In this document: positions 8,535 through 16,562 of the stretch, piece after piece | How positions within the stretch are numbered: the first letter of the stretch is position 1 | Layout: every line of letters begins with the position of its first letter | Origin: Paenibacillus sp. MMS20-IR301 | Lineage (GTDB): Bacteria; Bacillota; Bacilli; Paenibacillales; Paenibacillaceae | Direction of reading: 5' to 3' | Assembly (NCBI RefSeq): GCF_032302195.1 | Contig: NZ_CP135275.1 | Location: 744,001 to 808,000, forward strand | DNA: 64,000 nt | Translations under genes and position numbers: made by a program | The notes under the pieces: generated by a model | Seen by the model: only the letters and a program-made list of their open reading frames with translations | What the model was told of the DNA's origin: nothing | The model's database searches: none

Positions 8535-9008
8535 ATGCCTACTCTCGTTGTAGGGATTTTTGGACACAGGAGCGATGCAATACTTGCAATCGGGGAATTG
8601 AAGGAGTACGGAATTAAAGCCAAGGAGATATCGGCGGTTACGAAGCAGAAAAATACACTTGAGATTATCAGCCATGACGCCGGGATAGGGGCTGTGAAGA
8701 CCGGTGAAGGCAATGAGGGTTTGTTCGGTACAGCGCGCGGTCTGGGTGTCGGCCTTAATATGCTGGATGATACGGCTGTGGCAGCAGGTCCGGCCGCAGG
8801 CAAGCTGGCGGGAGCTGATATTGAAAGTGACAGCCTCACAGTCAGTCTGATCGGTATTGGTATCCCGCAGGAGGATGCTGAAGCGTATGCGGCGCATGCT
8901 GATCTTGAGCATATCATTGTGATCGTGCTCCTCCGGGAAGAGAAGCAGCGTGAACAGGTACAATCCATATTTGAGAAGCATCAAGCAGTGCCGCTCCGGT
9001 CCGGATAA
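8535..9008 (+). CDS. general stress protein, YflT-like
   Basis: The 157-residue product begins with a small alpha/beta domain (VVGIFGHRSDAILAIGELKEYG), followed by a glycine- and alanine-rich central segment (GLFGTARGLGVGLNML...). The second half again has an alpha/beta pattern (SLTVSLIGIGIPQEDAEAYA). This layout is that of the YflT/general stress protein 17M group, whose biochemical role is unknown. ATG 8535 follows ACAGGAGGG. It diverges from the permease gene. Confidence 0.65.
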   Translation: MPTLVVGIFGHRSDAILAIGELKEYGIKAKEISAVTKQKNTLEIISHDAGIGAVKTGEGNEGLFGTARGLGVGLNMLDDTAVAAGPAAGKLAGADIESDSLTVSLIGIGIPQEDAEAYAAHADLEHIIVIVLLREEKQREQVQSIFEKHQAVPLRSG

Positions 9009-9037
9009 GCGGGCAGGGCACAGAACTAAAGCGGAGC

Positions 9038-9337
9038 TTAATATTTACGCGGCGGACGGGATCTTCGTTTTGCCGCTTTTTTGCGTGCCTGGACGAAGAG
9101 AACGGGATCAATGCCGATTTCTCCCCCTGTAGCTTTAGTAACCTGCTTCGCTTTGACCAGGGAAAGGAAGCCGAATAATTCGCCGAGAACACCAAAGCCG
9201 GCGGCAATGATTGCATAGTCTTCAGCACTCAGCTCTTCGCTTTCTGCCGTATTACTGCTGCTTCCGCTGCCGGCATTCTTGCCTCCGCTGTTGTTGCCGG
9301 CAGGATTATAACCATAGTTATCGCTGTTATTGGCCAT
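9038..9337 (-). CDS. hypothetical protein with one membrane-like helix
   Basis: The 99-residue product has a polar, repetitive N-terminus (Asn, Gly and Ser rich, residues 1-32), a hydrophobic helix at about 40-63 (DYAIIAAGFGVLGELFGFLS) and a very basic C-terminus. Start 9337 has a modest GGGTG ribosome site; the frame extends upstream, but that part contains no better start. No family is recognised. The composition suggests a small Bacillales membrane-associated or spore-related protein, which is inference only. Confidence 0.55.
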   Translation of the reverse strand: MANNSDNYGYNPAGNNSGGKNAGSGSSSNTAESEELSAEDYAIIAAGFGVLGELFGFLSLVKAKQVTKATGGEIGIDPVLFVQARKKAAKRRSRPPRKY

Positions 9338-9454
9338 TTCGTGTTCACCCGCTTTTCCCCATATGTAATATAAAATATGTTGCAGCGTCCTGTTATGAAA
9401 TAGGCAATCGGGAGGTAATTTGCTGCAGCAGAGCTGCGGAGGACTCATCCGGAA

Positions 9455-9470
9455 ATGAGCAGAAATGAGC
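9455..9470. repeat. paired ATGAGC repeats upstream of the fru promoter
   Basis: Two ATGAGC hexamers ten bases apart (9455 and 9465) match the repeats located after the fru promoter at 9590, 9620 and 9633. They may be upstream operator half-sites of the DeoR-type repressor. Confidence 0.4.
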
Positions 9471-9555
9471 ATGAACAGGCCGGATACACGGTGGGAAGCG
9501 CAAAAACCTTGTGAAAAAGGGATATTTTGCTGTTTTTAAAGCAGAAAAAAAGCAC

Positions 9556-9584
9556 TTTACAGGTTATGAAAACGCTGTTACAAT
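9556..9584 (+). promoter_or_regulatory. sigma-A promoter of the fructose operon with overlapping cre box
   Basis: TTTACA (9556-9561), a 17-bp spacer and TACAAT (9579-9584) form a good housekeeping promoter. The segment 9567-9580, TGAAAACGCTGTTA, matches the CcpA cre consensus (TGWAANCGNTNWCA) at 13 of 14 positions. It covers the spacer and the start of the -10, a position expected to give repression when preferred sugars are present. Confidence 0.75.
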
Positions 9585-9589
9585 CATAA

Positions 9590-9640
9590 ATGAGCACAAA
9601 TGGTCAATAACGATCAGTAATGAGCGAATAACTGAGCAAA
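9590..9640. promoter_or_regulatory. candidate DeoR/FruR operator repeats
   Basis: Copies of (A/C)TGAGC followed by A-rich sequence occur at 9590-9600, 9620-9630 and 9632-9640, beginning where transcription should start. Direct repeats of this kind downstream of a promoter are typical DeoR-family operators, and the next gene encodes such a repressor. Confidence 0.5.
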
Positions 9641-9718
9641 CCTTAATCCAAACTCAAATAGATGATCTATTATAGGAATCCGGACAGCTTGAGCTGCCCG
9701 TCCTGAGGAGTGAGAATC

Positions 9719-10480
9719 ATGTTTGAAGAAGAACGGAAACGGAGTATCCTGCAATTTGTCAATGAGCATACAAGAGCATCGGTTCAGGAGCTGAGCCAGG
9801 AGCTGTCAGTCTCGGAATCAACGGTGCGCCGTGATCTCAAGGAGCTGGAGGAAGCGCACCTGCTGAAGCGTACACATGGCGGGGCAGTGTCTCTGCAAAG
9901 TGTAAACTTTGAGGCGGCTATTCCGGATAAGGAAGACAGGTTCCTGGATGAGAAGCTGCGGATCGCCCGTAAGGCAGTAGAGATGATTCAGGAAGGCGAT
10001 GCGATCCTGCTGGACGGCGGAACGACAACCTTGCAGATTGCCCGGGCGCTGAAATCGTTCCGTAACCTGAAAGTAATCACCAACTCCATCATGGCACTTA
10101 ACGAGCTGAAGGATTGCCGCAACATCGAGGTGTCCATTACCGGAGGAATGCTGCGGCCGGACACGATGGCTTTTGTCGGACCGATGACTGAACGTTCACT
10201 GGATATGGTGCGGGTAGATAAGGCATTCCTGGGAACGAACGGGCTGGATTTACGGGAAGGCATCACCACCCCCAACATGCTGGAGGCAGCTACCAAGCGC
10301 AAAATGATCTCTGTGGCGAAGCAGAGCATTCTGCTGGCTGACCACAGCAAGATCGGGCAGATTTCTTTTTGCAAAGTAGCGGATCTTAAGGAGATCGACC
10401 ACTACATTCTGGATACGGCAGTGCCGGAGAGCTTCCTCCGGGAGCTGGGGAAACTGGATATTGATTATACGTTGGCCTAA
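9719..10480 (+). CDS. fruR: DeoR-family repressor of the fructose operon
   Basis: The 253-residue product has an N-terminal helix-turn-helix (residues 20-45, ASVQELSQELSVSESTVRRD) and a C-terminal sugar-phosphate sensor domain. The latter carries the DGGTTT phosphate-binding loop and LADHSKIG. The repressor normally senses fructose 1-phosphate or a related ester and releases the operon. ATG 9719 lies eight bases after GAGGAG; the GTG at 9710 overlaps that site. It is first in an operon with 1-phosphofructokinase and PTS fructose genes. Confidence 0.93.
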   Translation: MFEEERKRSILQFVNEHTRASVQELSQELSVSESTVRRDLKELEEAHLLKRTHGGAVSLQSVNFEAAIPDKEDRFLDEKLRIARKAVEMIQEGDAILLDGGTTTLQIARALKSFRNLKVITNSIMALNELKDCRNIEVSITGGMLRPDTMAFVGPMTERSLDMVRVDKAFLGTNGLDLREGITTPNMLEAATKRKMISVAKQSILLADHSKIGQISFCKVADLKEIDHYILDTAVPESFLRELGKLDIDYTLA

Positions 10481-10517
10481 GACAGAGCGTACAAACCACA
10501 ATAATGAGGGATGACAA

Positions 10518-11429
10518 ATGATTTATACAGTTACGCTTAACCCTTCCGTCGATTATATCGTGGAGGTTGAAGAGTTTATTACAGGCGGGCTAAACCGGAT
10601 GAAGCGGGATATGAAGCTCCCGGGAGGGAAAGGGATTAATGTATCCCGTGTCCTTAACCAGCTTGGAGTAGCTAATACGGCGACCGGCTTTCTTGGCGGC
10701 TTCACCGGCGGGTACATTGAAGACTGGCTGCGCAAGGAGACGATAGACAGTGATTTCGTGCATATCTCAGATGACACGCGGATCAATATTAAGCTTAAAG
10801 CGGGAGAAGAGACCGAAATTAACGGAGCCGGACCGGATATTACCACAGCCGAGGCTGAGCAGTTGCTGCACAAGCTTGACGGCTTGAAGCTGGGGGATAT
10901 TGTGATCCTGTCGGGAAGCATTCCGCCGTCGCTTGGCAATGATTTCTACGGCAGACTGATCGCCATATGCAGGCAGCAGGGGGCAGAATTTGTCATTGAT
11001 ACAACCGGTCAGGCCCTCAAAGAAGCCCTGGCTCAGGGGCCGCTGCTTGTCAAACCTAATCATCACGAGCTGGCAGAGCTGTTCGGCGTTGCCATTAACA
11101 CCAGAGAGGAGATTATCACTTACGGGCGCAAGCTGCTGGAAGGCGGTGCGAAGCATGTGCTTGTATCGATGGCCGGAGAAGGTGCATTGTTCATATCCGG
11201 CCAGGAGGTATACCATGCCAGTGCCCCGGCAGGCCAGGTGAAGAATTCAGTAGGTGCAGGGGATTCAATGATTGCCGGATTTGTCGGTACCCTGTCGCTG
11301 ACCGGGAATCTGCTGGAGGCCTTCCGCGCCGGAGTGGCTTCAGGAAGCGCAACAGCGTTCTCTGATGACCTGGCAGAGCGGCAGCTGATTGAAGAGCTTC
11401 GTCCAAGTATAGTACTGTCGCAGCTGTAA
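10518..11429 (+). CDS. fruK: 1-phosphofructokinase
   Basis: The 303-residue product is a PfkB-family kinase that converts fructose 1-phosphate to fructose 1,6-bisphosphate. It shows the N-terminal TLNPSVDY, the substrate loop LPGGKGINVSR and the C-terminal anion-hole motif VGAGDSM with the catalytic aspartate. Length is normal. ATG 10518 follows a GAGGG site, 38 bases after fruR. The next gene, fruA, supplies its substrate by phosphorylating incoming fructose on C1. Confidence 0.95.
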   Translation: MIYTVTLNPSVDYIVEVEEFITGGLNRMKRDMKLPGGKGINVSRVLNQLGVANTATGFLGGFTGGYIEDWLRKETIDSDFVHISDDTRINIKLKAGEETEINGAGPDITTAEAEQLLHKLDGLKLGDIVILSGSIPPSLGNDFYGRLIAICRQQGAEFVIDTTGQALKEALAQGPLLVKPNHHELAELFGVAINTREEIITYGRKLLEGGAKHVLVSMAGEGALFISGQEVYHASAPAGQVKNSVGAGDSMIAGFVGTLSLTGNLLEAFRAGVASGSATAFSDDLAERQLIEELRPSIVLSQL

Positions 11430-11474
11430 ACTGCCTTACAAGAGAATGAAGTATACCTTTAGGAGTTGATATTA

Positions 11475-13424
11475 ATGAAGATTACGGATCTGATGATACA
11501 GGAAACAATGATTATGGAACTGGCGGCAACAACCAAGGAAGCGGCAATCGATGAGTTAATCGCCAGTCTCGCAGCCAGCGGCCGGATTAGTGATGTGAAG
11601 CTGTTCAAGGAAAAGATCCTTGCCCGTGAAGCCCAGTCGAGCACAGGCATCGGCGGAGGCATTGCAATGCCTCATGCCAAGACCAAGGCTGTGAATGAAG
11701 CGACTGTCGTATTCGCCAAGAGCAGCACCGGGATTGACTTTGCTTCCTTAGATGAAGCTCCGGCCCACCTGTTCTTCATGATTGCCGCTCCGGACGGAGC
11801 GGGAAATGTGCATCTGCGTACACTGGCGGCTTTGTCGAGGCTGCTCATTGAAAGCGAATTCATAGAGCAGCTCATGAATGCTAAGACCCCTGAGGAAATC
11901 ACAGCATTGTTCGACGCCAAGCAGGCTGAGGCAGAAGCTGCAGCCGAGGCGGAAGCGAAGGCGGCTGCGGAGAAAGAGGTGCAGAAGGCTGCGGTGCAGC
12001 AGGCTGAGCCGGTGCGTATGATTACCGGAAACCCGGATTCGGCGGCCTTCGTGGTTGCTGTAACAGCTTGTCCTACGGGAATTGCCCATACCTTCATGGC
12101 GGAGGATGCCCTGAAGAAGAAAGCCAAGGAGATGGGCGTGAACATCCGGGTCGAAACCAACGGCTCCGAGGGTGCGCAAAATGTACTGACGGAAGATGAG
12201 ATTGCCCGGGCCAGCGGTGTTATTATTGCTGCGGACAAAAATGTGGAGATGGACCGCTTCAATGGCAAGCCTGTACTGCAGCGGCCGGTAAGTGACGGAA
12301 TCCGCAAACCGGAGGAGCTGATCCGGATCGCGGTCAAGGGCGATGCACCGGTCTACCGCAGCTCCGGCAAGACAGACAGCGGAGCCGCTGCGGTGAAGTC
12401 CGGTACCATCGGAGGCAAGATCTACAAGGACCTGATGAACGGGATCTCCCACATGCTTCCGTTCGTAGTCGGCGGCGGAATTCTGCTGGCTATCTCCTTC
12501 CTGATTGAGCAGGTCGCCAGTGTCGACAATCCGCTGGTGAAGCTGCTGCAGACGATTGGCGGAGGTGACGGCGCATTCCACTTCCTGATTCCTATCTTAG
12601 CCGGATTTATCGCTCTCAGCATCGGTGACCGCCCTGCGCTTATGCCGGGTATGGTCGGCGGGATTATGGCTCTGAATGCCAACGCCGGCTTCCTCGGCGG
12701 CCTGGCTGCCGGTTTCCTGGCCGGATATGTTATTCTTATGCTGCGTAAAGCCTTCTCAGGTTTGCCGCGCACCCTTGACGGCCTGAAGCCGATTCTGCTG
12801 TATCCGGTATTCGGCCTGCTCATAACCGGCAGTGTTATGTACTTCCTGTTCAATCCGGTATTCAGCTGGATTAATGAAGGCATGATCGATGCGCTTAACC
12901 ATTTGGGCACTGGCAACAAAATTCTGCTGGGACTGGTGCTCGGCGGTATGATGGCAATTGACATGGGCGGCCCGTTCAATAAAGCAGCTTATACTTTTGC
13001 GATCGGTGTCTTCACTTCCAGCGGTAATACAAACGGCCTGATGATGGCTGCTGTAATGGCCGGAGGTATGGTGCCTCCGCTGGCGATTGCCCTGGCCACT
13101 ACATTCTTCAAGAATAAATTTACAGAAACCGAACGCAAATCAGGCTTAACCAACTATGTGCTGGGCTTGTCGTTCATTACGGAAGGGGCAATTCCATTCG
13201 CTGCAGCTGACCCGCTGCGTGTCCTCACTTCCTGCATCATCGGCTCAGCCGTTGCCGGCGGCCTCACCCAGCTGTGGAACCTTAACGTTCCTGCACCACA
13301 CGGCGGCGTATTCGTAGCCTTCCTGTCCAGCAATGCGCTGCTGTTCCTGCTGGCTGTGCTGATCGGCTCCGTCATTTCCGGTCTGATGCTCGGTCTCTGG
13401 AAAAAGCCGCTCGCGGCAAAATAA
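11475..13424 (+). CDS. fruA: PTS fructose transporter IIABC
   Basis: The 649-residue product joins all three fructose PTS domains. IIA occupies 1-145, with phosphorylated H67 in GGIAMPHAKT. An Ala/Glu-rich linker covers about 149-177. IIB covers about 190-290, with phosphocysteine C199 in VTACPTGIAHTF. The membrane IIC runs from about 310 to the end with 8-10 helices. It takes up fructose and delivers fructose 1-phosphate to FruK. ATG 11475 follows AGGAGTTG. A terminator follows the gene, closing the fruR-fruK-fruA operon. Confidence 0.96.
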   Translation: MKITDLMIQETMIMELAATTKEAAIDELIASLAASGRISDVKLFKEKILAREAQSSTGIGGGIAMPHAKTKAVNEATVVFAKSSTGIDFASLDEAPAHLFFMIAAPDGAGNVHLRTLAALSRLLIESEFIEQLMNAKTPEEITALFDAKQAEAEAAAEAEAKAAAEKEVQKAAVQQAEPVRMITGNPDSAAFVVAVTACPTGIAHTFMAEDALKKKAKEMGVNIRVETNGSEGAQNVLTEDEIARASGVIIAADKNVEMDRFNGKPVLQRPVSDGIRKPEELIRIAVKGDAPVYRSSGKTDSGAAAVKSGTIGGKIYKDLMNGISHMLPFVVGGGILLAISFLIEQVASVDNPLVKLLQTIGGGDGAFHFLIPILAGFIALSIGDRPALMPGMVGGIMALNANAGFLGGLAAGFLAGYVILMLRKAFSGLPRTLDGLKPILLYPVFGLLITGSVMYFLFNPVFSWINEGMIDALNHLGTGNKILLGLVLGGMMAIDMGGPFNKAAYTFAIGVFTSSGNTNGLMMAAVMAGGMVPPLAIALATTFFKNKFTETERKSGLTNYVLGLSFITEGAIPFAAADPLRVLTSCIIGSAVAGGLTQLWNLNVPAPHGGVFVAFLSSNALLFLLAVLIGSVISGLMLGLWKKPLAAK

Positions 13425-13468
13425 TGTAATCCATTCCCGGAAACTGCCGTGGAGCAAGGAAGCCGCCT

Positions 13469-13510
13469 GAGGCCGCCTGCTCTTCAGGCGGTTTCTTTTT
13501 GCTGTAACGG
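13469..13510 (+). terminator. terminator of the fructose operon
   Basis: A 12-bp stem (GAAGCCGCCTGA pairing with TCAGGCGGTTTC, one wobble) is followed by TTTTT, 45 bases after the fruA stop. Confidence 0.88.
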
Positions 13511-13620
13511 ATACTCTCCTCAGAAAGAGCGGCAAAGCCGTTTCCGCCTGGGCTCCATTTTTTTGTCGTATTTCGGTATAATTAAAATATATATAAAGAG
13601 AAGGCAAAGGAGAATGCGAG

Positions 13621-14121
13621 ATGATTATGCACAAAGGTGAAGTCTTGTTCCGTCAGGGTGACGGCGGCCAGAACCTGTACCGGGTGAAGAGCGGGCTGTT
13701 CAAGGTGACAAGACTGCATGAGAACGGGAATATGGTGCTGTTTAACCTGCTCTATCCGGGTGAGACCGTTCCCCATCATTCCCTCATTTCGCCGAAGGAG
13801 GCGCATGGAACAGCAGTAGCGATGATGAAGAGTGAGGTGGAACTCATTCCCGCTGCAGAATGGTACCGCGAGCTTAAGGAGAATCCCGGTAAGGTGATGG
13901 AGGTCGCGCTTTTGCTGCAGGAGAAGGTACGGTTTATGCAGACAAGGCTGGATCACCTCACGGTAGGCACGCCTGGAGACCGGATGGCCCTGCTGACCCG
14001 CTGGCTGAATGAATACTCACACGGCGCATTGCTGACAGACCTGCTGACACAGGAAGAAATCGGACAATTAATCGGCGTCCGCCGGGAAACCGTCAACCGT
14101 TTATTGCGGAATCAGGAGTAA
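13621..14121 (+). CDS. short Crp/Fnr-type regulator
   Basis: The 166-residue product has a cyclic-nucleotide-binding-like beta roll (residues 4-75: GEVLFRQGD, GNMVLFNLLYPGE), a dimer helix (about 85-120) and a helix-turn-helix (LTQEEIGQLIGVRRETVNRLL) that ends at the last residues. Family members usually have 210-240 residues. Here about 30 N-terminal residues and the C-terminal wing are missing. ATG 13621 has an AAGGAG site and the stop is clean, so the short form looks real. There are no Fe-S cysteines. It lies upstream of a yitT gene with its own promoter; the target is unknown. Confidence 0.8.
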   Translation: MIMHKGEVLFRQGDGGQNLYRVKSGLFKVTRLHENGNMVLFNLLYPGETVPHHSLISPKEAHGTAVAMMKSEVELIPAAEWYRELKENPGKVMEVALLLQEKVRFMQTRLDHLTVGTPGDRMALLTRWLNEYSHGALLTDLLTQEEIGQLIGVRRETVNRLLRNQE

Positions 14122-14145
14122 TTACTGAAATTTATTGGCAATCTG

Positions 14146-14174
14146 TTTAGAATGGCCCTGCAGCGTGGTATAAT
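14146..14174 (+). promoter_or_regulatory. sigma-A promoter for the leader and yitT-type gene
   Basis: TTTAGA at 14146-14151 and TATAAT at 14169-14174 are separated by 17 bp. Confidence 0.65.
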
Positions 14175-14215
14175 CTATTCAGAACCTATTAAACTAAAGA
14201 AAGGATCAGGATACC

Positions 14216-14281
14216 ATGTGTCCCCGAAGGACGATTCCCCAAAGGACGATTTGGAAACGTTATGATCTGTCTTATACTTAG
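14216..14281 (+). CDS. putative leader peptide 1 (21 residues)
   Basis: ATG 14216 is preceded by AAAGGA about nine bases upstream and opens a 21-residue frame (MCPRRTIPQRTIWKRYDLSY followed by T) ending with TAG. It is rich in Arg and contains two Pro, as seen in some regulatory leader peptides. It lies in the long leader before the yitT-type gene. There is no proof of translation. Confidence 0.4.
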   Translation: MCPRRTIPQRTIWKRYDLSYT

Positions 14282-14352
14282 CTTCCCTGTAGAATGTGCG
14301 TGATTCGTTGTTAATTGACGAGAACCGCCTCTGCGAGGGAAGGGAGTATTGT

Positions 14353-14409
14353 ATGCGAAGGAGCAACACCTCCGGTTTAACCCGTCGTAGAGGCTGGTGG
14401 GACGTCTAG
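14353..14409 (+). CDS. putative leader peptide 2 (18 residues)
   Basis: ATG 14353 follows GAAGGGAG by about six bases and encodes MRRSNTSGLTRRRGWWDV, then TAG. An Arg triplet and a Trp pair stand out. The frame lies inside the 10-bp helix described for this leader and ends 30 bases before the yitT-type start. It could couple translation to leader folding; this is inference. Confidence 0.4.
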   Translation: MRRSNTSGLTRRRGWWDV

Positions 14410-14439
14410 CCGCCATTTACGATAAGGGGAGACCGAGTA

Positions 14440-15111
14440 ATGAAGAAACAAGACAGTGGCATGAGTTTGCCGCTCCGACTAGCTGTTATTTTGTCCGGAA
14501 CATTATTGCTTGCATTTACGTATTATCACATCAATTATCAGAACCATTTGACCGAGGGCGGATTTGTGGGCCTGTCACTGCTCGGCAAATACGTACTAGG
14601 GATTTCACCATCGTTATCCATCTTAATCCTGGATATTCCTGTACTCTTAATCGCACTAATCTTCAAAGGAAAATCGTTCGTAATGAACACCTTCATCTCT
14701 GTAGCTGCCTTTACGGTATTTTACAGCTTGATGGAGCGCTATTCCGGATGGGTTATTGACCTGCAGGATAACCTGCCGCTAGCGGCATTGTTATCTGGTG
14801 TGCTGACAGGTCTTGGAGCGGGAATGGTCCTGCGTGGCGGCGGGGCGAGCGGCGGTGACGATATTTTGTCGCTGCTGATCAGTGAATGGAAAGGAATTAA
14901 GGTAGGCACCGTGTTTATTCTGATGGATGTAATTGTGCTGGGCTTGTCACTCTTCTATATGCCTCTCAGAGAAACCCTGTACACCGTAATGGCTGTTGTT
15001 GTGGCCGGTTATGTGATTACATTTACAACCTCTCTGGGCAGATCGAAGCTGGTCAAGACTCCGAAGATTCAGCCTTCACTAGGCCAACCGCAGGATAGCT
15101 CGGTAGCTTGA
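14440..15111 (+). CDS. YitT family membrane protein lacking the DUF2179 tail
   Basis: The 223-residue product has five or six membrane segments and family motifs such as NYQNHLTEGGFVGLSLL and GAGMVLRGGGASGGDD. Full-length YitT proteins have about 280 residues with a soluble C-terminal DUF2179 domain. Here the protein stops after the membrane part with a short polar tail. Function of the family is unknown. ATG 14440 follows AAGGGGAG. Its long leader suggests post-transcriptional control. A terminator lies downstream. Confidence 0.85.
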   Translation: MKKQDSGMSLPLRLAVILSGTLLLAFTYYHINYQNHLTEGGFVGLSLLGKYVLGISPSLSILILDIPVLLIALIFKGKSFVMNTFISVAAFTVFYSLMERYSGWVIDLQDNLPLAALLSGVLTGLGAGMVLRGGGASGGDDILSLLISEWKGIKVGTVFILMDVIVLGLSLFYMPLRETLYTVMAVVVAGYVITFTTSLGRSKLVKTPKIQPSLGQPQDSSVA

Positions 15112-15147
15112 ATTACGTCAGATGCCCCCGTATTCCGGGGATGATGA

Positions 15148-15184
15148 AAGGTCAGCGGACGAAAGTCCGGCTGGTCTTTTTTTT
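15148..15184 (+). terminator. terminator of the yitT-type gene
   Basis: A stem (AAGGTCAGC-GGAC and GTCCGGCTGGTCTT, one bulge) with a GAAA loop is followed by eight T residues. Confidence 0.88.
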
Positions 15185-15317
15185 GTGTGTAAGCACATTG
15201 CCCAGCCCCAGTCTGAAACCGCAAGCCGGAAGGCAGCGTATATATGTCATTCAAACCAGCAAGATGCATAAGGTAGAAGTAGAGCCAGGCCCACTAGTTG
15301 AAGGAGGAAGTCCGAGA

Positions 15318-16112
15318 ATGAGTGCACATGAAATTGATTATGCAATTATGGGCGAGGAAATCCAGTGTGTAGAGGTGCAGCTGGACCCGGGCGAGAGTGT
15401 TGTTGCGGAAGCGGGCAGCTTCATGATGATGGATCCCGAGATTACGATGGAGACGATCTTTGGTGACGGGAGCGGGAGCTCGCGGGGCGGCGGACTGATG
15501 GGCATGCTGAAGGGTGCAGGCAAACGCCTGCTGACCGGAGAAAGCCTGTTCATGACAGTTTTCACACACAGCGGGGCTTATGGACGGAAGAGTGTAACCT
15601 TTGCTGCCCCTTATCCGGGTAAAATCATTCCGCTTGATCTTCTGCAGTATGGCGGTAAGGTAATCTGCCAGAAGGATTCCTTCCTCTGCGCAGCCAAAGG
15701 CGTGTCGATCGGCATCGAATTCCAGCGCCGGCTGGGGGCGGGCTTCTTCGGCGGAGAAGGCTTCATCATGCAAAAGCTGGAAGGGGATGGACTCGCCTTC
15801 GTCCACTCCGGCGGCCATGTGCTGGAGCGGACGCTGCAGCCTGGAGAGACCATCAGGCTCGATACCGGCTGTCTGGTCGCCATGACCTCTTCGGTCGATT
15901 ACAATATCGAGATGGTCAAAGGGGTGAAGACGGCACTCTTCGGCGGCGAAGGCCTGTTCTTCGCCACCTTGCGCGGACCGGGCAAGGTGTGGGTGCAGTC
16001 GCTGCCGTTCAGCCGGATGGCAGACCGCATCCTGTCGGCCGGCAGCGCGGGCGGCCGTAAGGAAGAGGGCAGCATCCTTGGCGGCCTGGGCAACCTGCTC
16101 GACGGCAAGTAA
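15318..16112 (+). CDS. AIM24/TIGR00266 family protein
   Basis: The 264-residue product matches the AIM24-type double beta-sandwich family, with LDPGESVVAEAGSFMMMDP near the N-terminus, a glycine-rich loop (GSGSSRGGGLMGMLKGAGKR), and GFIMQKLEGDGLAFVHSGG in the second half. The bacterial role is unknown; mitochondrial AIM24 is linked to membrane organisation. ATG 15318 lies nine bases after GGAGGA; the frame is open further upstream but without a ribosome site. The C-terminal tail is glycine-rich. It is monocistronic with its own terminator. Confidence 0.87.
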   Translation: MSAHEIDYAIMGEEIQCVEVQLDPGESVVAEAGSFMMMDPEITMETIFGDGSGSSRGGGLMGMLKGAGKRLLTGESLFMTVFTHSGAYGRKSVTFAAPYPGKIIPLDLLQYGGKVICQKDSFLCAAKGVSIGIEFQRRLGAGFFGGEGFIMQKLEGDGLAFVHSGGHVLERTLQPGETIRLDTGCLVAMTSSVDYNIEMVKGVKTALFGGEGLFFATLRGPGKVWVQSLPFSRMADRILSAGSAGGRKEEGSILGGLGNLLDGK

Positions 16113-16188
16113 CGGAGCTTGCGTGCCGGAGACGGTGGCCTGCGGAACTGTCCGCCATTTCCGCCGGCCGCCAGACAAAACCGCAAGC

Positions 16189-16229
16189 AACAGCCGCCCC
16201 GCCGGGATTCCGGGGGCGGCTGTTTTTTT
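16189..16229 (+). terminator. terminator of the AIM24 gene
   Basis: AACAGCCGCCCC at 16189-16200 pairs with GGGGCGGCTGTT, followed by a run of T residues. Confidence 0.92.
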
Positions 16230-16320
16230 ACGGCTCAGAGTTGTTGACTCCGGCTGCATGCTAAGACGATTATCTCCAGGGCCGTAGCCCCTAGCTGCTC
16301 TGCCTCCAAGCCCCGAACCC

Positions 16321-16513
16321 TCTATTGTACTTTGTACACTAGATAAGCTCTTTACCAGCCGGAAAAGTGAATCTAAAGCACTCTGTACATTAGATTATTG
16401 CTGAACAGGTGTTTTTGGGCAAATGATCGGAATTCAAATGTATGAAATACAATAGAATGAGTTTAACCTCCCATTATCACTTATTGTACAAAATGCAATC
16501 AGCACCAATACTT
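16321..16513. repeat. three dispersed copies of a 24-bp TGTACA module
   Basis: The copies at 16321-16344 and 16372-16395 agree at 19 of 24 positions. Each starts TCTA, contains TGTACA and ends TAGAT, so each is partly palindromic. A third, more diverged copy lies in reverse orientation at about 16490-16513 (TTATTGTACAAAATGCAATC). They look like an intergenic repeat family or binding sites rather than coding sequence. Confidence 0.55.
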
Positions 16514-16562
16514 TACCAGTAGCCAGTACTTCTATCCTGTACACATAGGTCCATGGCTAATA

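Larger units (their letters stand above)
14122..14439 (+). other. intergenic region: promoter and long leader of the yitT-type gene
   Basis: This 318-base gap holds a TTTAGA-17-TATAAT promoter (14146-14174), so the transcript would start near 14181 and carry about 260 bases of leader. The leader contains two short frames with ribosome sites (14216-14281 and 14353-14409). A 10-bp helix pairs GCCTCTGCGA (about 14327-14337) with TCGTAGAGGC (14385-14394) and would enclose the ribosome site and start of the second frame. No known riboswitch consensus fits. Confidence 0.55.
16113..16562. other. 450-base intergenic region with terminator and repeat modules
   Basis: After the AIM24 terminator the region contains no convincing frame. 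It holds three related 24-bp modules centred on TGTACA (16321-16344, 16372-16395, and one inverted at about 16490-16513) and a weaker TGTACACATAGG at about 16537. Confidence 0.6.

Noticed and set aside
14221..14260. Guanidine-II (mini-ykkC) riboswitch in the yitT-type leader
   Set aside because: Two GGACGATT stretches suggested ACGA loops, but the flanking bases do not form the two required stems.
14355..14400. Glycine riboswitch fragment (GCGAAGGAGCAA) in the yitT-type leader
   Set aside because: Only this short stretch matches; the rest of the conserved core is absent and the bases also encode the second mini-ORF.
15294..16259. 321-codon frame antisense to the AIM24 gene
   Set aside because: The AIM24 frame shows family motifs and a ribosome site; the antisense frame does not.
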